Of a DNA stretch of 64,000 nt, positions 7,232-15,858 are shown piece after piece. Under the pieces are notes generated by a model. It was not told the DNA's origin. It saw only the letters and a program-made list of their open reading frames with translations, and did not search any database. This stretch comes from Armatimonadetes bacterium UBA1398. Lineage in GTDB: Bacteria; Armatimonadota; Zipacnadia; UBA1398. Position 1 is the stretch's first letter. Every line of letters begins with the position of its first letter. The stretch spans positions 1 to 64,000 of the forward strand of contig DBQI01000062.1 in assembly GCA_002305165.1 (NCBI GenBank). The letters run 5' to 3'. The position numbers and the translations under genes are program-made.

Positions 7232-8557
7232 CTATGCCATAGAGACGGCCTCGGCTAGGACCTCGATGCCGACGGCGAGAGCCTCGCGAGTGATGGTGAG
7301 GGGAGGGGCGATTCGCACGACGTTGCCGTAGAGGCCAATGGGCGCGATCAGGGCGAGGCCACGTCGGAAGGCCTCGGCGACCACGCGGGTGGCCGCCGCC
7401 GGACAGGGCGTCTTCGATGCCCTGTCCTCGACCATCTCCAGCCCCCAGACGAGGCCCATCCCGCGGACATCGCCCAGACGTGGACTGGTCGCGACCATCG
7501 CGTGGAGCCCCTCGGCCATCTCCGGGCCCCGGGCGGCGGCGTTCTGAACGAGGTTCTCGGACTCGATGATGTCGATGGAGGCGAGGGCCGCCGCGGAGGA
7601 GAGGGGGTTGCCGCCGGCCGTGCTGGAGAGCTCGCCCGGGCTGAGTCCCGACACGAGCTGCTCGGTGACGAGGACCGCCGCGCAGGGGACGCCGCTGGAG
7701 AGCCCCTTGCCGAGGGTCACGGCATCAGGCTCGATCCCCCAGTGCTCGTAAGCGAACATGGCGCCCGTGCGCCCGAAGCTCGACTGGACCTCATCGAAGA
7801 TCAGGGCGAGGCCCCGGTCACGTCGCCACTCCTCCAGGCGCTCGTACCAGCCCGGCGGCGGGATGATCGACCCCGCTCCCCCCTGGTACGACTCGGTGAT
7901 GACGGCGCCCAACTGGCCGGCGCCCTGGGTCTTGACCGCGTAGTCGAGGTGGTCGATGCAGGCCATGGAGCAACCCTCGGGCTCGTGGCCGAGGGGGCAG
8001 CGGTAGCAGTAGGGATAGGGTGCGCGGATGACTCCCGGCATCACCGGGCCGAAGCCCTTGCGCACCGACTCGTTGCCCCCCACGCTCATGGCGCCGTAGG
8101 TGCGGCCGTGGAAGGCCCCGCCGAAGCCCAGTAGCTCGTACCGGCCCGTCGCCCGGCGCGTCATCTTGATGGCCGCCTCGACCGCCTCGGAGCCCGTGGT
8201 CACCACGAAGGCCTTGGCGAACTGTGGGGCGGACATCTCCACCAGCTTGCGCGCCAGCCTGGTCCGGGGAGCGGAGGGGAAGTCATAGCAGTTGTAGAGC
8301 TTCCCGGCCTGCTCGCGGATCGCCTCGACATAGCGGGGATGGCAGTGCCCGATGTTCGTGACCAGGACGCCTGAGGAGAAGTCGAGGAAGACGTTCCCGT
8401 CGACGTCGGTGATCCACACATCCTCGGCGCTGTCCCAGACCAGGGGCTGCTGGTCGGACATGCAGTGGGGTTCGAAGGCGCGAGATTCCTCCAGGACGGC
8501 CCTCGCCTTCGGGCCGGGTAGCTCGGTGACTAGCTTGGGGCCGGGAAGACCGGGCAT
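7232..8557 (-). CDS. Class III PLP-dependent aminotransferase (GABA/ornithine type)
   Basis: A 441-residue fold-type I aminotransferase. Landmarks are TGSEAVEAAIKMTRRATGR (phosphate and cofactor site), FHGRTYGAMS, IFDEVQSSFGRTG (Asp255 and neighbours) and TLGKGLSSG, with Lys284 as the Schiff-base lysine. A cysteine-bearing insert, YCYRCPLG to CSMAC (Cys184, 187, 196, 200), is common in bacterial and archaeal 4-aminobutyrate/omega-amino-acid aminotransferases. It probably moves an amino group from an omega- or gamma-amino acid to 2-oxoglutarate or pyruvate; the substrate is not fixed by sequence. ATG 8557 has GGAGG seven bases upstream on the minus strand, so longer in-frame extensions are rejected. 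Confidence 0.88.
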   Translation of the reverse strand: MPGLPGPKLVTELPGPKARAVLEESRAFEPHCMSDQQPLVWDSAEDVWITDVDGNVFLDFSSGVLVTNIGHCHPRYVEAIREQAGKLYNCYDFPSAPRTRLARKLVEMSAPQFAKAFVVTTGSEAVEAAIKMTRRATGRYELLGFGGAFHGRTYGAMSVGGNESVRKGFGPVMPGVIRAPYPYCYRCPLGHEPEGCSMACIDHLDYAVKTQGAGQLGAVITESYQGGAGSIIPPPGWYERLEEWRRDRGLALIFDEVQSSFGRTGAMFAYEHWGIEPDAVTLGKGLSSGVPCAAVLVTEQLVSGLSPGELSSTAGGNPLSSAAALASIDIIESENLVQNAAARGPEMAEGLHAMVATSPRLGDVRGMGLVWGLEMVEDRASKTPCPAAATRVVAEAFRRGLALIAPIGLYGNVVRIAPPLTITREALAVGIEVLAEAVSMA

Positions 8558-8591
8558 GATGGCGCCTCCGTGGAGTGGATGCTGTCGGCAG

Positions 8592-8610
8592 CGCAGGCTG
8601 GAAGCCTGCG
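8592..8610. repeat. REP-like palindrome between divergent genes
   Basis: CGCAGGCT at 8592-8599 and AGCCTGCG at 8603-8610 form a perfect 8-bp stem with loop GGA, flanked by GGCAG and GCAC. It lies in the spacer between the divergent aminotransferase and DUF1080 genes. It has the form of a dispersed palindromic element, but only one copy is in this window. Confidence 0.4.
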
Positions 8611-8695
8611 GCACAATCGGGGCGTGACCTTGTAGCAGGCCACGCCATGCTGATGGATGAAGTCTATTACGACCACGGAGATGGGGGGTCCTTCC

Positions 8696-9880
8696 ATGCG
8701 TGGACGCGCCGCGACCGTCACAGTAGCCCTGGTGGTCATCGCGTGTTCCTGGGCGTGGGCCGACGGGCCGGTTCGGCTCGACAACCCCGCGTTGGATGGG
8801 TGGCATGCCATCGGCTCGGGCGTGTGGGAGTGGCGCGATGAGGCCATCTGGTGCAACGGGGAGGGCGGTGGCTGGCTTCGGTCCGACCGCGCCTACGGCG
8901 ACTTCACCCTGCGGTTCTCCTACAAGATCGCGCCAAGGGGCAACAGCGGGGTCTGGCTGCGAGCGCCGCTGCGAGGCCGGGCCTCCTCGGTCGGCTTCGA
9001 GTTCCAGATCATGGGCAACATCGCCGACGCGCCCAACACCGACAGCACGGGCGCCCTCTACGACCTGTTCCCGCCGGCGGTGGACGCCGGCCGCCCGCCC
9101 GGAGAGTGGAACGAGGCCGAGATCACGTGCGTGGGAAGCCGGGTGCGCGCGGTCCTCAACGGCGCCGAGCTGTACGACATCGACCTCGAGGAGATCGAGG
9201 AGAACGACTCCCTCCCTGCGGGCCGGAAGCCTCGGGAGCGCAATCGCCGCGGGTTCATCGGTCTCACCAACCACGGGGCGCAGGTGTGGTACCGGAACAT
9301 CATGATCGAGGAGCACCCCCAGCCGGGCTTCCGAGCCCTCCCTCTGGAGGCGGACTTGGCCGCGTGGTCGGTGCGCGGGCCCGCCGCCAACTCGGCGGCT
9401 TACACGGCGGAGGGCGGAATGCTCACGGCGACGGCCGCGCGAGGGAGTATCCTAGCGAGCGATGAGGTCGCCGAGGACTACACCCTGCGGCTGCGCTATC
9501 GGGTGAGCGACGGAGCTGTGGGGCGGCTCCATCTCCGCTACGACGAAGGGAACACCCGTTACGTCATCGCCGTGGCCCTCGCCGACGACCAGGCCTCGCT
9601 TCGCTACGCCCCGGCAAGCGAGGCGTCCGGCGCCCTGCTCGGCTACGGCGCGCCGCGATACGTGAACTCCCTCCCCGCGGGGCAATGGAACGACCTGGAG
9701 GTCGTCTACCGGGGCTGGGAGCTTTCGGTACGGCTCAACGGGAATCCCGTCTTGGACGGGAGCCTGCTCTGGTTCAGCAGCTTCAATGGGCAGCCTCGGC
9801 GAGGCGCCATCGGCATCGAAGTCAGCCAGGGCACCATCGACTTCGCCGACCTCGAGATGGGGCCGGCGCCAGAGGAGTAG
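8696..9880 (+). CDS. Secreted DUF1080 (3-keto-disaccharide hydrolase-like) protein
   Basis: A 394-residue protein with a signal peptide (residues 1-27, ending SWAWA). Residues 30-215 match the DUF1080 jelly-roll, with DGWHAIGSGVWEWRDEAI, FTLRFSYKIAPRGNSGVWLR, PPGEWNEAEI and RRGFIGLTNHG. Residues 225-394 repeat a similar concanavalin-like fold, with LPAGQWNDLEVVYRG and GAIGIEVSQGTIDF, so it is a tandem two-domain protein. DUF1080 proteins include 3-keto-disaccharide hydrolases and carbohydrate-binding modules. ATG 8696 follows a GGGGGG ribosome site. It ends 8 bases before gcvT, which may simply be co-transcribed. Enzymatic activity is unproven. Confidence 0.82.
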   Translation: MRGRAATVTVALVVIACSWAWADGPVRLDNPALDGWHAIGSGVWEWRDEAIWCNGEGGGWLRSDRAYGDFTLRFSYKIAPRGNSGVWLRAPLRGRASSVGFEFQIMGNIADAPNTDSTGALYDLFPPAVDAGRPPGEWNEAEITCVGSRVRAVLNGAELYDIDLEEIEENDSLPAGRKPRERNRRGFIGLTNHGAQVWYRNIMIEEHPQPGFRALPLEADLAAWSVRGPAANSAAYTAEGGMLTATAARGSILASDEVAEDYTLRLRYRVSDGAVGRLHLRYDEGNTRYVIAVALADDQASLRYAPASEASGALLGYGAPRYVNSLPAGQWNDLEVVYRGWELSVRLNGNPVLDGSLLWFSSFNGQPRRGAIGIEVSQGTIDFADLEMGPAPEE

Positions 9881-9888
9881 ATCGGCCT

Positions 9889-10995
9889 ATGGACGCGAAG
9901 CGCACCCCCCTCTACGACTGCCACGTGGAGGAGGGCGCGAAGCTCGTGGATTTCGCCGGATGGCAGTTGCCCGTCCAGTTCTCCTCCATCCTCGTCGAGC
10001 ACGAAGCGGTTCGGCAGCGTGGGGGACTCTTCGATGTCTCACATATGGGAAGGTTCCGGGTGAAGGGCCCCGGCGCTCTCGTTTCAGTGCTGCGGGCGGT
10101 GAGCAGCGACGCCGCGAGCCTGGAGGCGGGCAGGTGCCTCTACGGCCTGCTTCTGACCGAGGAGGCGGGGATCGCCGATGACCTGTTCATCTACAGCCCA
10201 GGCGGCGCTCCCGATGAGCTCCAGCTCGTGGTGAACGCCGGGAACGCGGCGAAGGACCTGGCCCTGCTCATGGAGCGCGCCACGGACGCGGAGTGGACTG
10301 ACGAGACGGACGACACGGCCATGGTCGCCCTTCAGGGGCCAGCGGCACAGGCGCTCCTCGCGCCGCTCACCAACTTGGATCTCGGCGCGATGCGGCTCCA
10401 CCGGTTCGCCTCGGGGCTCGTGGCGGGCGTGGAGGCGATGGTCTCGCGGACGGGCTACACGGGCGAGGATGGCTTCGAGATCATCACCGCCGCCGGGGAC
10501 GGGGCAACCCTCTGGCGCGCTCTCCGATCCGCCGGCGCGGAGCCGTGCGGCCTGGGCTCGCGCGACGTGCTCCGCCTGGAGGCGGCCTACCCGCTTTGGG
10601 GCCATGAGATCGACGAGGATACCCGTCCGGCGGACGTGGGGCTCTCCTTCGCCTGCCGGGCCGATGTCGGCGGTTACATCGGCGGGACCGCTCATCAGGC
10701 CTACCTCGACGCGCGCCCTCGGAAGGCGCTCGTGGGCCTCGTGATGAACTCCAAGAGGATAGCCCGCCAGGGCGCGGAAATCCGCCTCGCCGGGGACCGT
10801 GTGGGGGCGGTTACGAGCGGGACCTACTCCCCGCACTGTGGAACCGGCATCGCCATGGCTCATGTCGCGAATCCGGAGCGCAAGTCGCTCAAGGATCGGC
10901 GAGCGGAGCTGATAGGTGCCGAGTGTGTGTGCGTGCAGGGGCCTACGGAGATCCCCGCGACCTTCGTGCCTCTGCCCTTCTATAGGCGGTCGTAG
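9889..10995 (+). CDS. gcvT: Glycine cleavage system T protein (aminomethyltransferase)
   Basis: A 368-residue T protein. It takes the aminomethyl group from the lipoyl arm of GcvH, releases ammonia and makes 5,10-methylene-tetrahydrofolate. Family landmarks are the start TPLYDCHVEEGAKLVDFAGW, GLFDVSHMGRF, SRTGYTGEDGFEI (folate pocket) and GLGSRDVLRLEAAYPLWGHE, with a C-terminal barrel ending near YSPHCGTGIAMAHV. It is the first gene of the set T-H-PA-PB-lipM, all on one strand. ATG 9889 is used: a GAGGAG site lies in the 3' end of the preceding gene, and the N-terminus matches the family there. Confidence 0.95.
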   Translation: MDAKRTPLYDCHVEEGAKLVDFAGWQLPVQFSSILVEHEAVRQRGGLFDVSHMGRFRVKGPGALVSVLRAVSSDAASLEAGRCLYGLLLTEEAGIADDLFIYSPGGAPDELQLVVNAGNAAKDLALLMERATDAEWTDETDDTAMVALQGPAAQALLAPLTNLDLGAMRLHRFASGLVAGVEAMVSRTGYTGEDGFEIITAAGDGATLWRALRSAGAEPCGLGSRDVLRLEAAYPLWGHEIDEDTRPADVGLSFACRADVGGYIGGTAHQAYLDARPRKALVGLVMNSKRIARQGAEIRLAGDRVGAVTSGTYSPHCGTGIAMAHVANPERKSLKDRRAELIGAECVCVQGPTEIPATFVPLPFYRRS

Positions 10996-11055
10996 CCACC
11001 GGAGCCGCGGGAGCGCGTTGGCCCAGGGATTATCGCGAGAGGTGAGGAGACAGAA

Positions 11056-11430
11056 ATGGCATACCCGAGCGAACTGAAGTATACCGAGGAGCATGAGTGG
11101 GTGAAGGTAGACGGCGACACGGTCACCGTCGGGATTACGAGCTACGCCGCCGAGGAACTCGGCGACATCGTCTTCGTGGACATGCCCGGCGCGGGCGCCA
11201 CGGTGGCCAAGGGCGACACCTTCGGGACCATCGAGTCGGTGAAGACGGTCGCCGACCTCTTCGCGCCGGTCTCGGGCGAGATCGTCGCAGTGAACGAGGC
11301 GCTGGAGGACACGCCTGAGACGGTGGGCGAGGACCCTTACGGCGCCGGCTGGATCATCAAGATCAAGATGAGCGATCCCGCCGACCTCGACGCGCTGCTC
11401 TCCTCGGAGGACTACGCGGCCAAGCTCTAG
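11056..11430 (+). CDS. gcvH: Glycine cleavage system H protein
   Basis: A 124-residue lipoyl-carrier protein that shuttles the aminomethyl and hydrogen groups between the P, T and L proteins. The start YPSELKYTEEHEWVKVDGD and the motif GTIESVKTVADLFAPVSGE are diagnostic; Lys63 in SVKTV is the lipoylation site. Its length is normal for the family. A clear GGTGAGGAGA site precedes ATG 11056. The lipM-like gene at the end of the same operon could supply its cofactor. Confidence 0.97.
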   Translation: MAYPSELKYTEEHEWVKVDGDTVTVGITSYAAEELGDIVFVDMPGAGATVAKGDTFGTIESVKTVADLFAPVSGEIVAVNEALEDTPETVGEDPYGAGWIIKIKMSDPADLDALLSSEDYAAKL

Positions 11431-11480
11431 CTCGTCGCGCCGGCCCGGCGCCGGCGTGTGTTGCGGAAGGTGATGATTGG

Positions 11481-12818
11481 ATGTCCCTTGCGACCCCACG
11501 CGACGCCGATGGGCGCGCGATGTTGGGCGTCTTGGGGCTCGGTAGCGCGGCTGAGCTGTTCGACCAGGTGCCCGAGAGCATACGGCTCTCGGGCGCTTTG
11601 TCGTTGCCCGGCCCCCTCTCCGAGCCCGAGCTGCTGGCGCATCTCGAGGAGTTGGCCGAGCGCGACCTGCACTCAGGCAAGGCGCCGTGTTTCGCGGGCG
11701 GTGGCATCTACGACCACTACAGCCCCGCCGCCGTCGACTACCTGATCCAGCGCGGTGAGTTCCTCACCGCCTACACCAGCTACCAACCCGAGATGAGCCA
11801 GGGCTTCCTGACGGCGATGTATGAGTTCCAGACCCTCGTGTCGCGGCTCTACGGGCTCGATGTGTCCAACACGTCGCTCTATGACGCGGGCACGGGCCTA
11901 GCCGAGGCGGCCTTGCTGGCGTATGAGAAGACGCGTCGTGACCGCATCGTGGCGGCGAACGCGATCAACCCGAGGTACCTCGAGTGCCTTCGCACCGTCC
12001 TGGGCCCGGAGACCAGCAGCGACTTGGTGGAGATCCCGCCGAAGGGGGGGCTGACCGACCTTCAGGCCCTCGAGGCCGCGCTGGATGACTCGGTGGCGTG
12101 CGTCATCGTTCAGCAGCCCAGCGCCCTGGGCACGATCGAGAACCTCCCCGCCGTCGTCGAGGCGGCGCGCCGGGTGGGCGCCAAGGTAGTCGTGTGCGCC
12201 GACCCCATCGCGATGGGGATCCTGCAGCCGCCGGGCGAGGCGGGCGCGGATATCGCCGTGGGCGAGGGACAGCCTCTGGGACTTCCCATGAGCTACGGCG
12301 GTCCCCTGTTGGGGCTGCTCGCCACGACCAAGGACTTCGTTCGCATCCTGCCGGGCCGCGTGGTGGGCGCTACGGTAGACCGGAACGGCAAGCGCGGGTA
12401 CGTGCTCACCCTCCAGACCCGGGAGCAGCACATCCGCCGGGAGAAGGCGACCTCGAACATCTGCACCAACCAGGGGCTCTGCGCCTTGGCCGCGACCATC
12501 CACCTCTGCCTCATGGGCCCGCGCGGCCTGAGGCGCGTGGCCTCCCTCTGCGTCACCCAGTCCCACCGGCTCCGTGCGGGCCTGGAGGGTACCGCGTTCC
12601 GGCCCCTCTATAAGGCGCCGTTCTTCCGCGAGTTCGCCGTGGAGAGCCCCCTGCCGGTGGAGGAACTCCAGCAGCGGATGGGCGAGGCGGGGTTCATCGT
12701 GGGCTCGGACATCTCCGCGCTGACTGGCGTGGAGAACTCGCTGCTGCTGGCGGCGACCGAGTCGCGGACCGACGCTCAGATCGATGCCTTCGTAAGCGCG
12801 TTGAAGGGGGTCGCGTGA
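11481..12818 (+). CDS. gcvPA: Glycine dehydrogenase (decarboxylating) subunit 1
   Basis: A 445-residue subunit of the split P protein, which uses PLP to decarboxylate glycine and load the residue on GcvH. Landmarks are FAGGGIYDHYSPAAVDYL, TAYTSYQPEMSQG, YEFQTLVSRLYGLDVSNTSL (all within the N-terminal half) and TLQTREQHIRREKATSNIC near residue 310. This half lacks the PLP lysine, which sits in subunit 2. The stop overlaps the region of the next start by one base gap, so the two subunits should be translated together. Start ATG 11481 follows GGAAGGTGAT. Confidence 0.96.
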   Translation: MSLATPRDADGRAMLGVLGLGSAAELFDQVPESIRLSGALSLPGPLSEPELLAHLEELAERDLHSGKAPCFAGGGIYDHYSPAAVDYLIQRGEFLTAYTSYQPEMSQGFLTAMYEFQTLVSRLYGLDVSNTSLYDAGTGLAEAALLAYEKTRRDRIVAANAINPRYLECLRTVLGPETSSDLVEIPPKGGLTDLQALEAALDDSVACVIVQQPSALGTIENLPAVVEAARRVGAKVVVCADPIAMGILQPPGEAGADIAVGEGQPLGLPMSYGGPLLGLLATTKDFVRILPGRVVGATVDRNGKRGYVLTLQTREQHIRREKATSNICTNQGLCALAATIHLCLMGPRGLRRVASLCVTQSHRLRAGLEGTAFRPLYKAPFFREFAVESPLPVEELQQRMGEAGFIVGSDISALTGVENSLLLAATESRTDAQIDAFVSALKGVA

Positions 12819-12819
12819 G

Positions 12820-14286
12820 GTGAACGAGGAAGGACTCATCTTCGAACGCGAGGTGCCCGAGGGCGGATGCCTGCCACTGCCGGGCGACGAGGCCACGGAC
12901 GCCCTCGCCGAATCGCTGCTCGCCGGGGTCGCCCTCCGCGCACAGCCGGCGCCCCTGCCCGATGTGCCCGAGTGGGAGGTCGTGCGGCATTTCACCCGGC
13001 TCTCCCAACGCAACTGGGGCGTGGACACGGGTTTCTACCCCTTGGGCTCATGCACCATGAAGCACAATCCGCGGGTGAACGAGGTTGCGGCACGGTTGCC
13101 GGGGTTGGCTCGGGTCCATCCAGACCAGCATCCGGCCCAGGTGCAGGGCATGCTCCGCCTGCTCAAGACCCTCGAGGAGGCGCTGGCGGAGATCAGCGGT
13201 ATGGACGCCGTCACCCTGCAGCCTCCGGCAGGCGCCCAGGGCGAGCTGACGGCCCTCCTGTGTTTCCAGGCGTATCATCGCTCCCGAGGCGATTTGGGAC
13301 GCACGCGGATCATCGTTCCCGACTCCTCCCACGGCACGAACCCCGCCTCAGCGGCACGGTGCGGGATGACCGTTCAGACCATCCAGTCCAACGCCCAGGG
13401 GCTCACGGATCTGTCGGCCCTCGATGCCGCTCTGGATGACACGGTAGCGGGCTTCATGCTCACGAACCCCAACACCCTGGGCGTGTTCGAGCCCCAGGTG
13501 GAGGAGGTGTGCCGGCGCGTCCATGGCGCCGGAGGGCTCGTCTATTGCGATGGCGCGAACATGAACGCGCTCGTCGGGGTGGCGAGGCCCGGCGACATGG
13601 GGTTCGATGCCCTGCACTTCAATGTCCACAAGACCTTCTCGACCCCCCACGGCGGCGGCGGCCCAGGCGCGGGACCCGTCGCGGTGAAGCGCCATCTGGA
13701 GGCCTTCCTGCCCGTTCCTCGGATCGTGGAAGGCGCCGATGGCATGCTCCGCCTCGACTCGGAGTATCCACAGAGCATCGGGAAGGTGCACTCCTTCTCG
13801 GGGAACATCGGCCCGCTCGTGCGAGCGTACGCGTACATCGTCAACCACGGACCCCTCGGCCTGCGGGAGGTCACCGAGCGCGCGGTCCTCAACGCGAACT
13901 ACCTGCTTAGCCGGGTGCGCGAGGCGTACGACTTGCCGTACGCGAGCCCGCCGATGCACGAGTTCGTCCTCTCCGCCGACAGACAGAAGGCCCTCGGGTG
14001 TCGAGGGCTGGACGTGGCGAAGAGGCTACTGGACTATGGTTTCCACGCGCCCACGGTCTACTTCCCTCTCATCGTCAGCGAGGCGCTCATGATCGAGCCG
14101 ACGGAGACGGAGACGAAGCGGTCCCTCGATGCCTTCGCCGATGCGCTGCTGGCGATCGCTCGGGAGTGCGAGGAGCAGCCGGACCTCGTCAAGGAGGCGC
14201 CCCACCGCGCCTACGCGGCGAGGCTGGACGAGGTGCTCGCGGCGCGCCGTCTGGACCTGCGGTACGAGCCCGAGGAGGAAGGCTAG
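12820..14286 (+). CDS. gcvPB: Glycine dehydrogenase (decarboxylating) subunit 2
   Basis: A 488-residue catalytic subunit of the split P protein. FYPLGSCTMKHNPRVNE, QPPAGAQGELTALL and VHKTFSTPHGGGGPG are family signatures, and Lys271 in VHKTFS should bind PLP. The start is GTG 12820, directly after the subunit 1 stop, with AAGGGGG just upstream inside the previous gene, which implies translational coupling. The C-terminal part (YGFHAPTVYFPLIVSEALMI) is complete. It works with subunit 1, GcvH, GcvT and a dihydrolipoamide dehydrogenase that is not in this window. Confidence 0.96.
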   Translation: MNEEGLIFEREVPEGGCLPLPGDEATDALAESLLAGVALRAQPAPLPDVPEWEVVRHFTRLSQRNWGVDTGFYPLGSCTMKHNPRVNEVAARLPGLARVHPDQHPAQVQGMLRLLKTLEEALAEISGMDAVTLQPPAGAQGELTALLCFQAYHRSRGDLGRTRIIVPDSSHGTNPASAARCGMTVQTIQSNAQGLTDLSALDAALDDTVAGFMLTNPNTLGVFEPQVEEVCRRVHGAGGLVYCDGANMNALVGVARPGDMGFDALHFNVHKTFSTPHGGGGPGAGPVAVKRHLEAFLPVPRIVEGADGMLRLDSEYPQSIGKVHSFSGNIGPLVRAYAYIVNHGPLGLREVTERAVLNANYLLSRVREAYDLPYASPPMHEFVLSADRQKALGCRGLDVAKRLLDYGFHAPTVYFPLIVSEALMIEPTETETKRSLDAFADALLAIARECEEQPDLVKEAPHRAYAARLDEVLAARRLDLRYEPEEEG

Positions 14287-14289
14287 GGA

Positions 14290-15126
14290 ATGGCCTCTCT
14301 TTCGTCGGGCCCGGTCCGCCCCTTCGAGCCTACCATCGCCTCCTGGCGACTCCTCCGCTCGGGGGCCATGACCGGGCCCGAGAACATGGCATGCGACCAG
14401 GCGATCCTGGAAGCCGCTATCGCGGCGGTAGCGGAGGGCTCGCCCCCCGAGGTCACCTTGCGGCTATACGCGTGGGAGCCGCCGGCCGTCTCCCTCGGCT
14501 ACCATCAGAAGGCCGAGGACGTGGATCGAGACCGGCTGCGGCGGAGGGGGATCGAGGTGGTGCGGCGGCCCACGGGCGGCCGGGCCATCTTCCATGCGCG
14601 GGAGCTGACCTACGCCGTAGTGGGGCCGCTCAGCCTGTTCGGCCGTCGGGTGGGAGTGCTGGAGTCCTACCGCCTGCTGAGCGCGGCGATCCTGGCCGGC
14701 CTGGAGGAGCGGCTGGGGGTGCGCGCCGAGCTGTCGCGGGGCAAGGCGCCAAAGGGGCCGATCGACCGGTCTCCCGTCGCGTGTTTCCAACGTCCGGCGC
14801 AGTGCGACGCTGTCGCCGGAGGCAAGAAGGTGGTCGGGAGCGCCCAGGTCCGTCGCGGAGAGTGCTTCCTGCAGCACGGATCCATCCCGCTGGAGCCACG
14901 GGAGATGGAGGAGCGCGAAGCTCTCCTGGGACGGGATGCCCCCGCCATCGACTCGTTGGGGAGCTTGGCCGAGGCGGCAGGGCGGCCGATTCACTGGCAG
15001 GAGGCCGCCGAGGCCCTCATCCTGGGCTTCACCCACACCCTGGGCGTGAACCTCGTGGAGGGCGAACTTTGCCCACGCGAGCGAGAGGTAATGGAATCGC
15101 TATTGACGAAAGTGACGGTGCGATAG
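14290..15126 (+). CDS. LipM/LplA-like lipoyl or octanoyl transferase
   Basis: A 278-residue member of the biotin/lipoate ligase (BPL_LplA_LipB) fold. Landmarks are NMACDQAIL, VSLGYHQKAEDV, RRPTGGRAIFH (acyl pocket), ACFQRPAQCD and GGKKVVGSAQVRRGECFLQHGSI, with Lys in GKKVVG as the expected acyl-binding lysine. The cysteine in ACF fits an octanoyltransferase of LipM type, but a lipoate ligase cannot be excluded. It starts 3 bases after gcvPB, so it belongs to the glycine cleavage operon and most likely makes or loads the lipoyl arm of GcvH. Confidence 0.85.
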   Translation: MASLSSGPVRPFEPTIASWRLLRSGAMTGPENMACDQAILEAAIAAVAEGSPPEVTLRLYAWEPPAVSLGYHQKAEDVDRDRLRRRGIEVVRRPTGGRAIFHARELTYAVVGPLSLFGRRVGVLESYRLLSAAILAGLEERLGVRAELSRGKAPKGPIDRSPVACFQRPAQCDAVAGGKKVVGSAQVRRGECFLQHGSIPLEPREMEEREALLGRDAPAIDSLGSLAEAAGRPIHWQEAAEALILGFTHTLGVNLVEGELCPREREVMESLLTKVTVR

Positions 15127-15207
15127 GGTCCGAACAGCCGTCGGACGGGCAGTGGGATGGCCGGGGCGGTGTGGTTACGCTTCGCTTGCGTTACACTGGG
15201 TCCGCTG

Positions 15208-15236
15208 TTGATTCGGCCTGTGGCTAGTGGTATTGT
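15208..15236 (+). promoter_or_regulatory. Sigma70-like promoter of the response regulator gene
   Basis: TTGATT at 15208-15213, a 17-base spacer and TATTGT at 15231-15236 fit a vegetative promoter. Transcription would start near 15243, leaving a leader of about 110 bases before ATG 15353. A 6-bp hairpin GTCCGA/TCGGAC at 15128-15146, just after the glycine cleavage operon, may be a weak terminator. Confidence 0.5.
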
Positions 15237-15352
15237 GAGCAGGCCCCCATGTGGGTCATTGGTGAACCATGAGCTAGGATAGCCGATGCTTCGGCCCCCT
15301 GAACGGCCAATCGTCGGCATGGGAGACGGAGCGCGAGAGGAGCCCCAGATCA

Positions 15353-15751
15353 ATGGCGAAGAAGATTCTCGCCGTAGACGATGAGCGGCACATCGTTCGG
15401 CTCGTGCAGGTCAATCTTCAGCGCCACGGGTACGAGGTGCACACGGCGTACGACGGCAGAGAGGCCTTGGAGAAGGTCAAGGAGGTCAATCCGGATCTCA
15501 TCGTTCTCGATGTGATGATGCCGCATCTGGATGGCTTCGGCGTCCTCAAGCGCCTGAAGGCGGACCCCGAGACCCGTGACATCCCCGTCATCATGCTGAC
15601 GGCCAAGGCCCAGGACGCCGACGTTTTCCGTGGATGGCAGTCGGGCGTGGATTCCTACCTGACCAAGCCGTTCAACCCCCTGGAGCTCATCACATTCGTC
15701 GAGCGTATCCTCGATCGCCCCGATGATGATGGCTCAGTCATCGATCTCTAG
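15353..15751 (+). CDS. Single-domain response regulator (CheY-like receiver)
   Basis: A 132-residue receiver domain without an output domain. Acidic pocket Asp9-Asp10, phosphorylation site Asp53 in IVLDVMMP, Thr in IMLTAKAQ and Lys105 in YLTKPFNP are all present, so it should be a functional phospho-acceptor. Its partner kinase is unknown; the window also encodes a histidine kinase at 62085-64000, but nothing links them. It stands alone between a promoter at 15208 and a terminator hairpin at 15810. Confidence 0.92.
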   Translation: MAKKILAVDDERHIVRLVQVNLQRHGYEVHTAYDGREALEKVKEVNPDLIVLDVMMPHLDGFGVLKRLKADPETRDIPVIMLTAKAQDADVFRGWQSGVDSYLTKPFNPLELITFVERILDRPDDDGSVIDL

Positions 15752-15809
15752 CTGACGCTTCGGGGCGGCCGCTCCGTGGTAAGCATAGAGGCAACGAACA
15801 TCGCGAGGA

Positions 15810-15835
15810 AGCTGGGGCCCCTCGGGGCCCTGGCT
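15810..15835 (+). terminator. Terminator after the response regulator gene
   Basis: A self-complementary stretch pairs 15810-15821 with 15824-15835 (AGCTGGGGCCCC with GGGGCCCTGGCT, two G-T pairs) and runs into TTTCGTCTTT. It ends 23 bases before the next start codon, and it carries a U-rich tail unlike most hairpins here. Confidence 0.7.
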
Positions 15836-15858
15836 TTTCGTCTTTACGGAGGCCCCTG

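Noticed and set aside
10084..11499. A 471-codon minus-strand frame across gcvT and gcvH
   Set aside because: The plus strand encodes two clear glycine cleavage proteins; the antisense translation has no family features.
15128..15146. A 6-bp hairpin after the glycine cleavage operon as a terminator
   Set aside because: The stem is short and no U-run follows, so it is mentioned only as weak evidence with the promoter entry.
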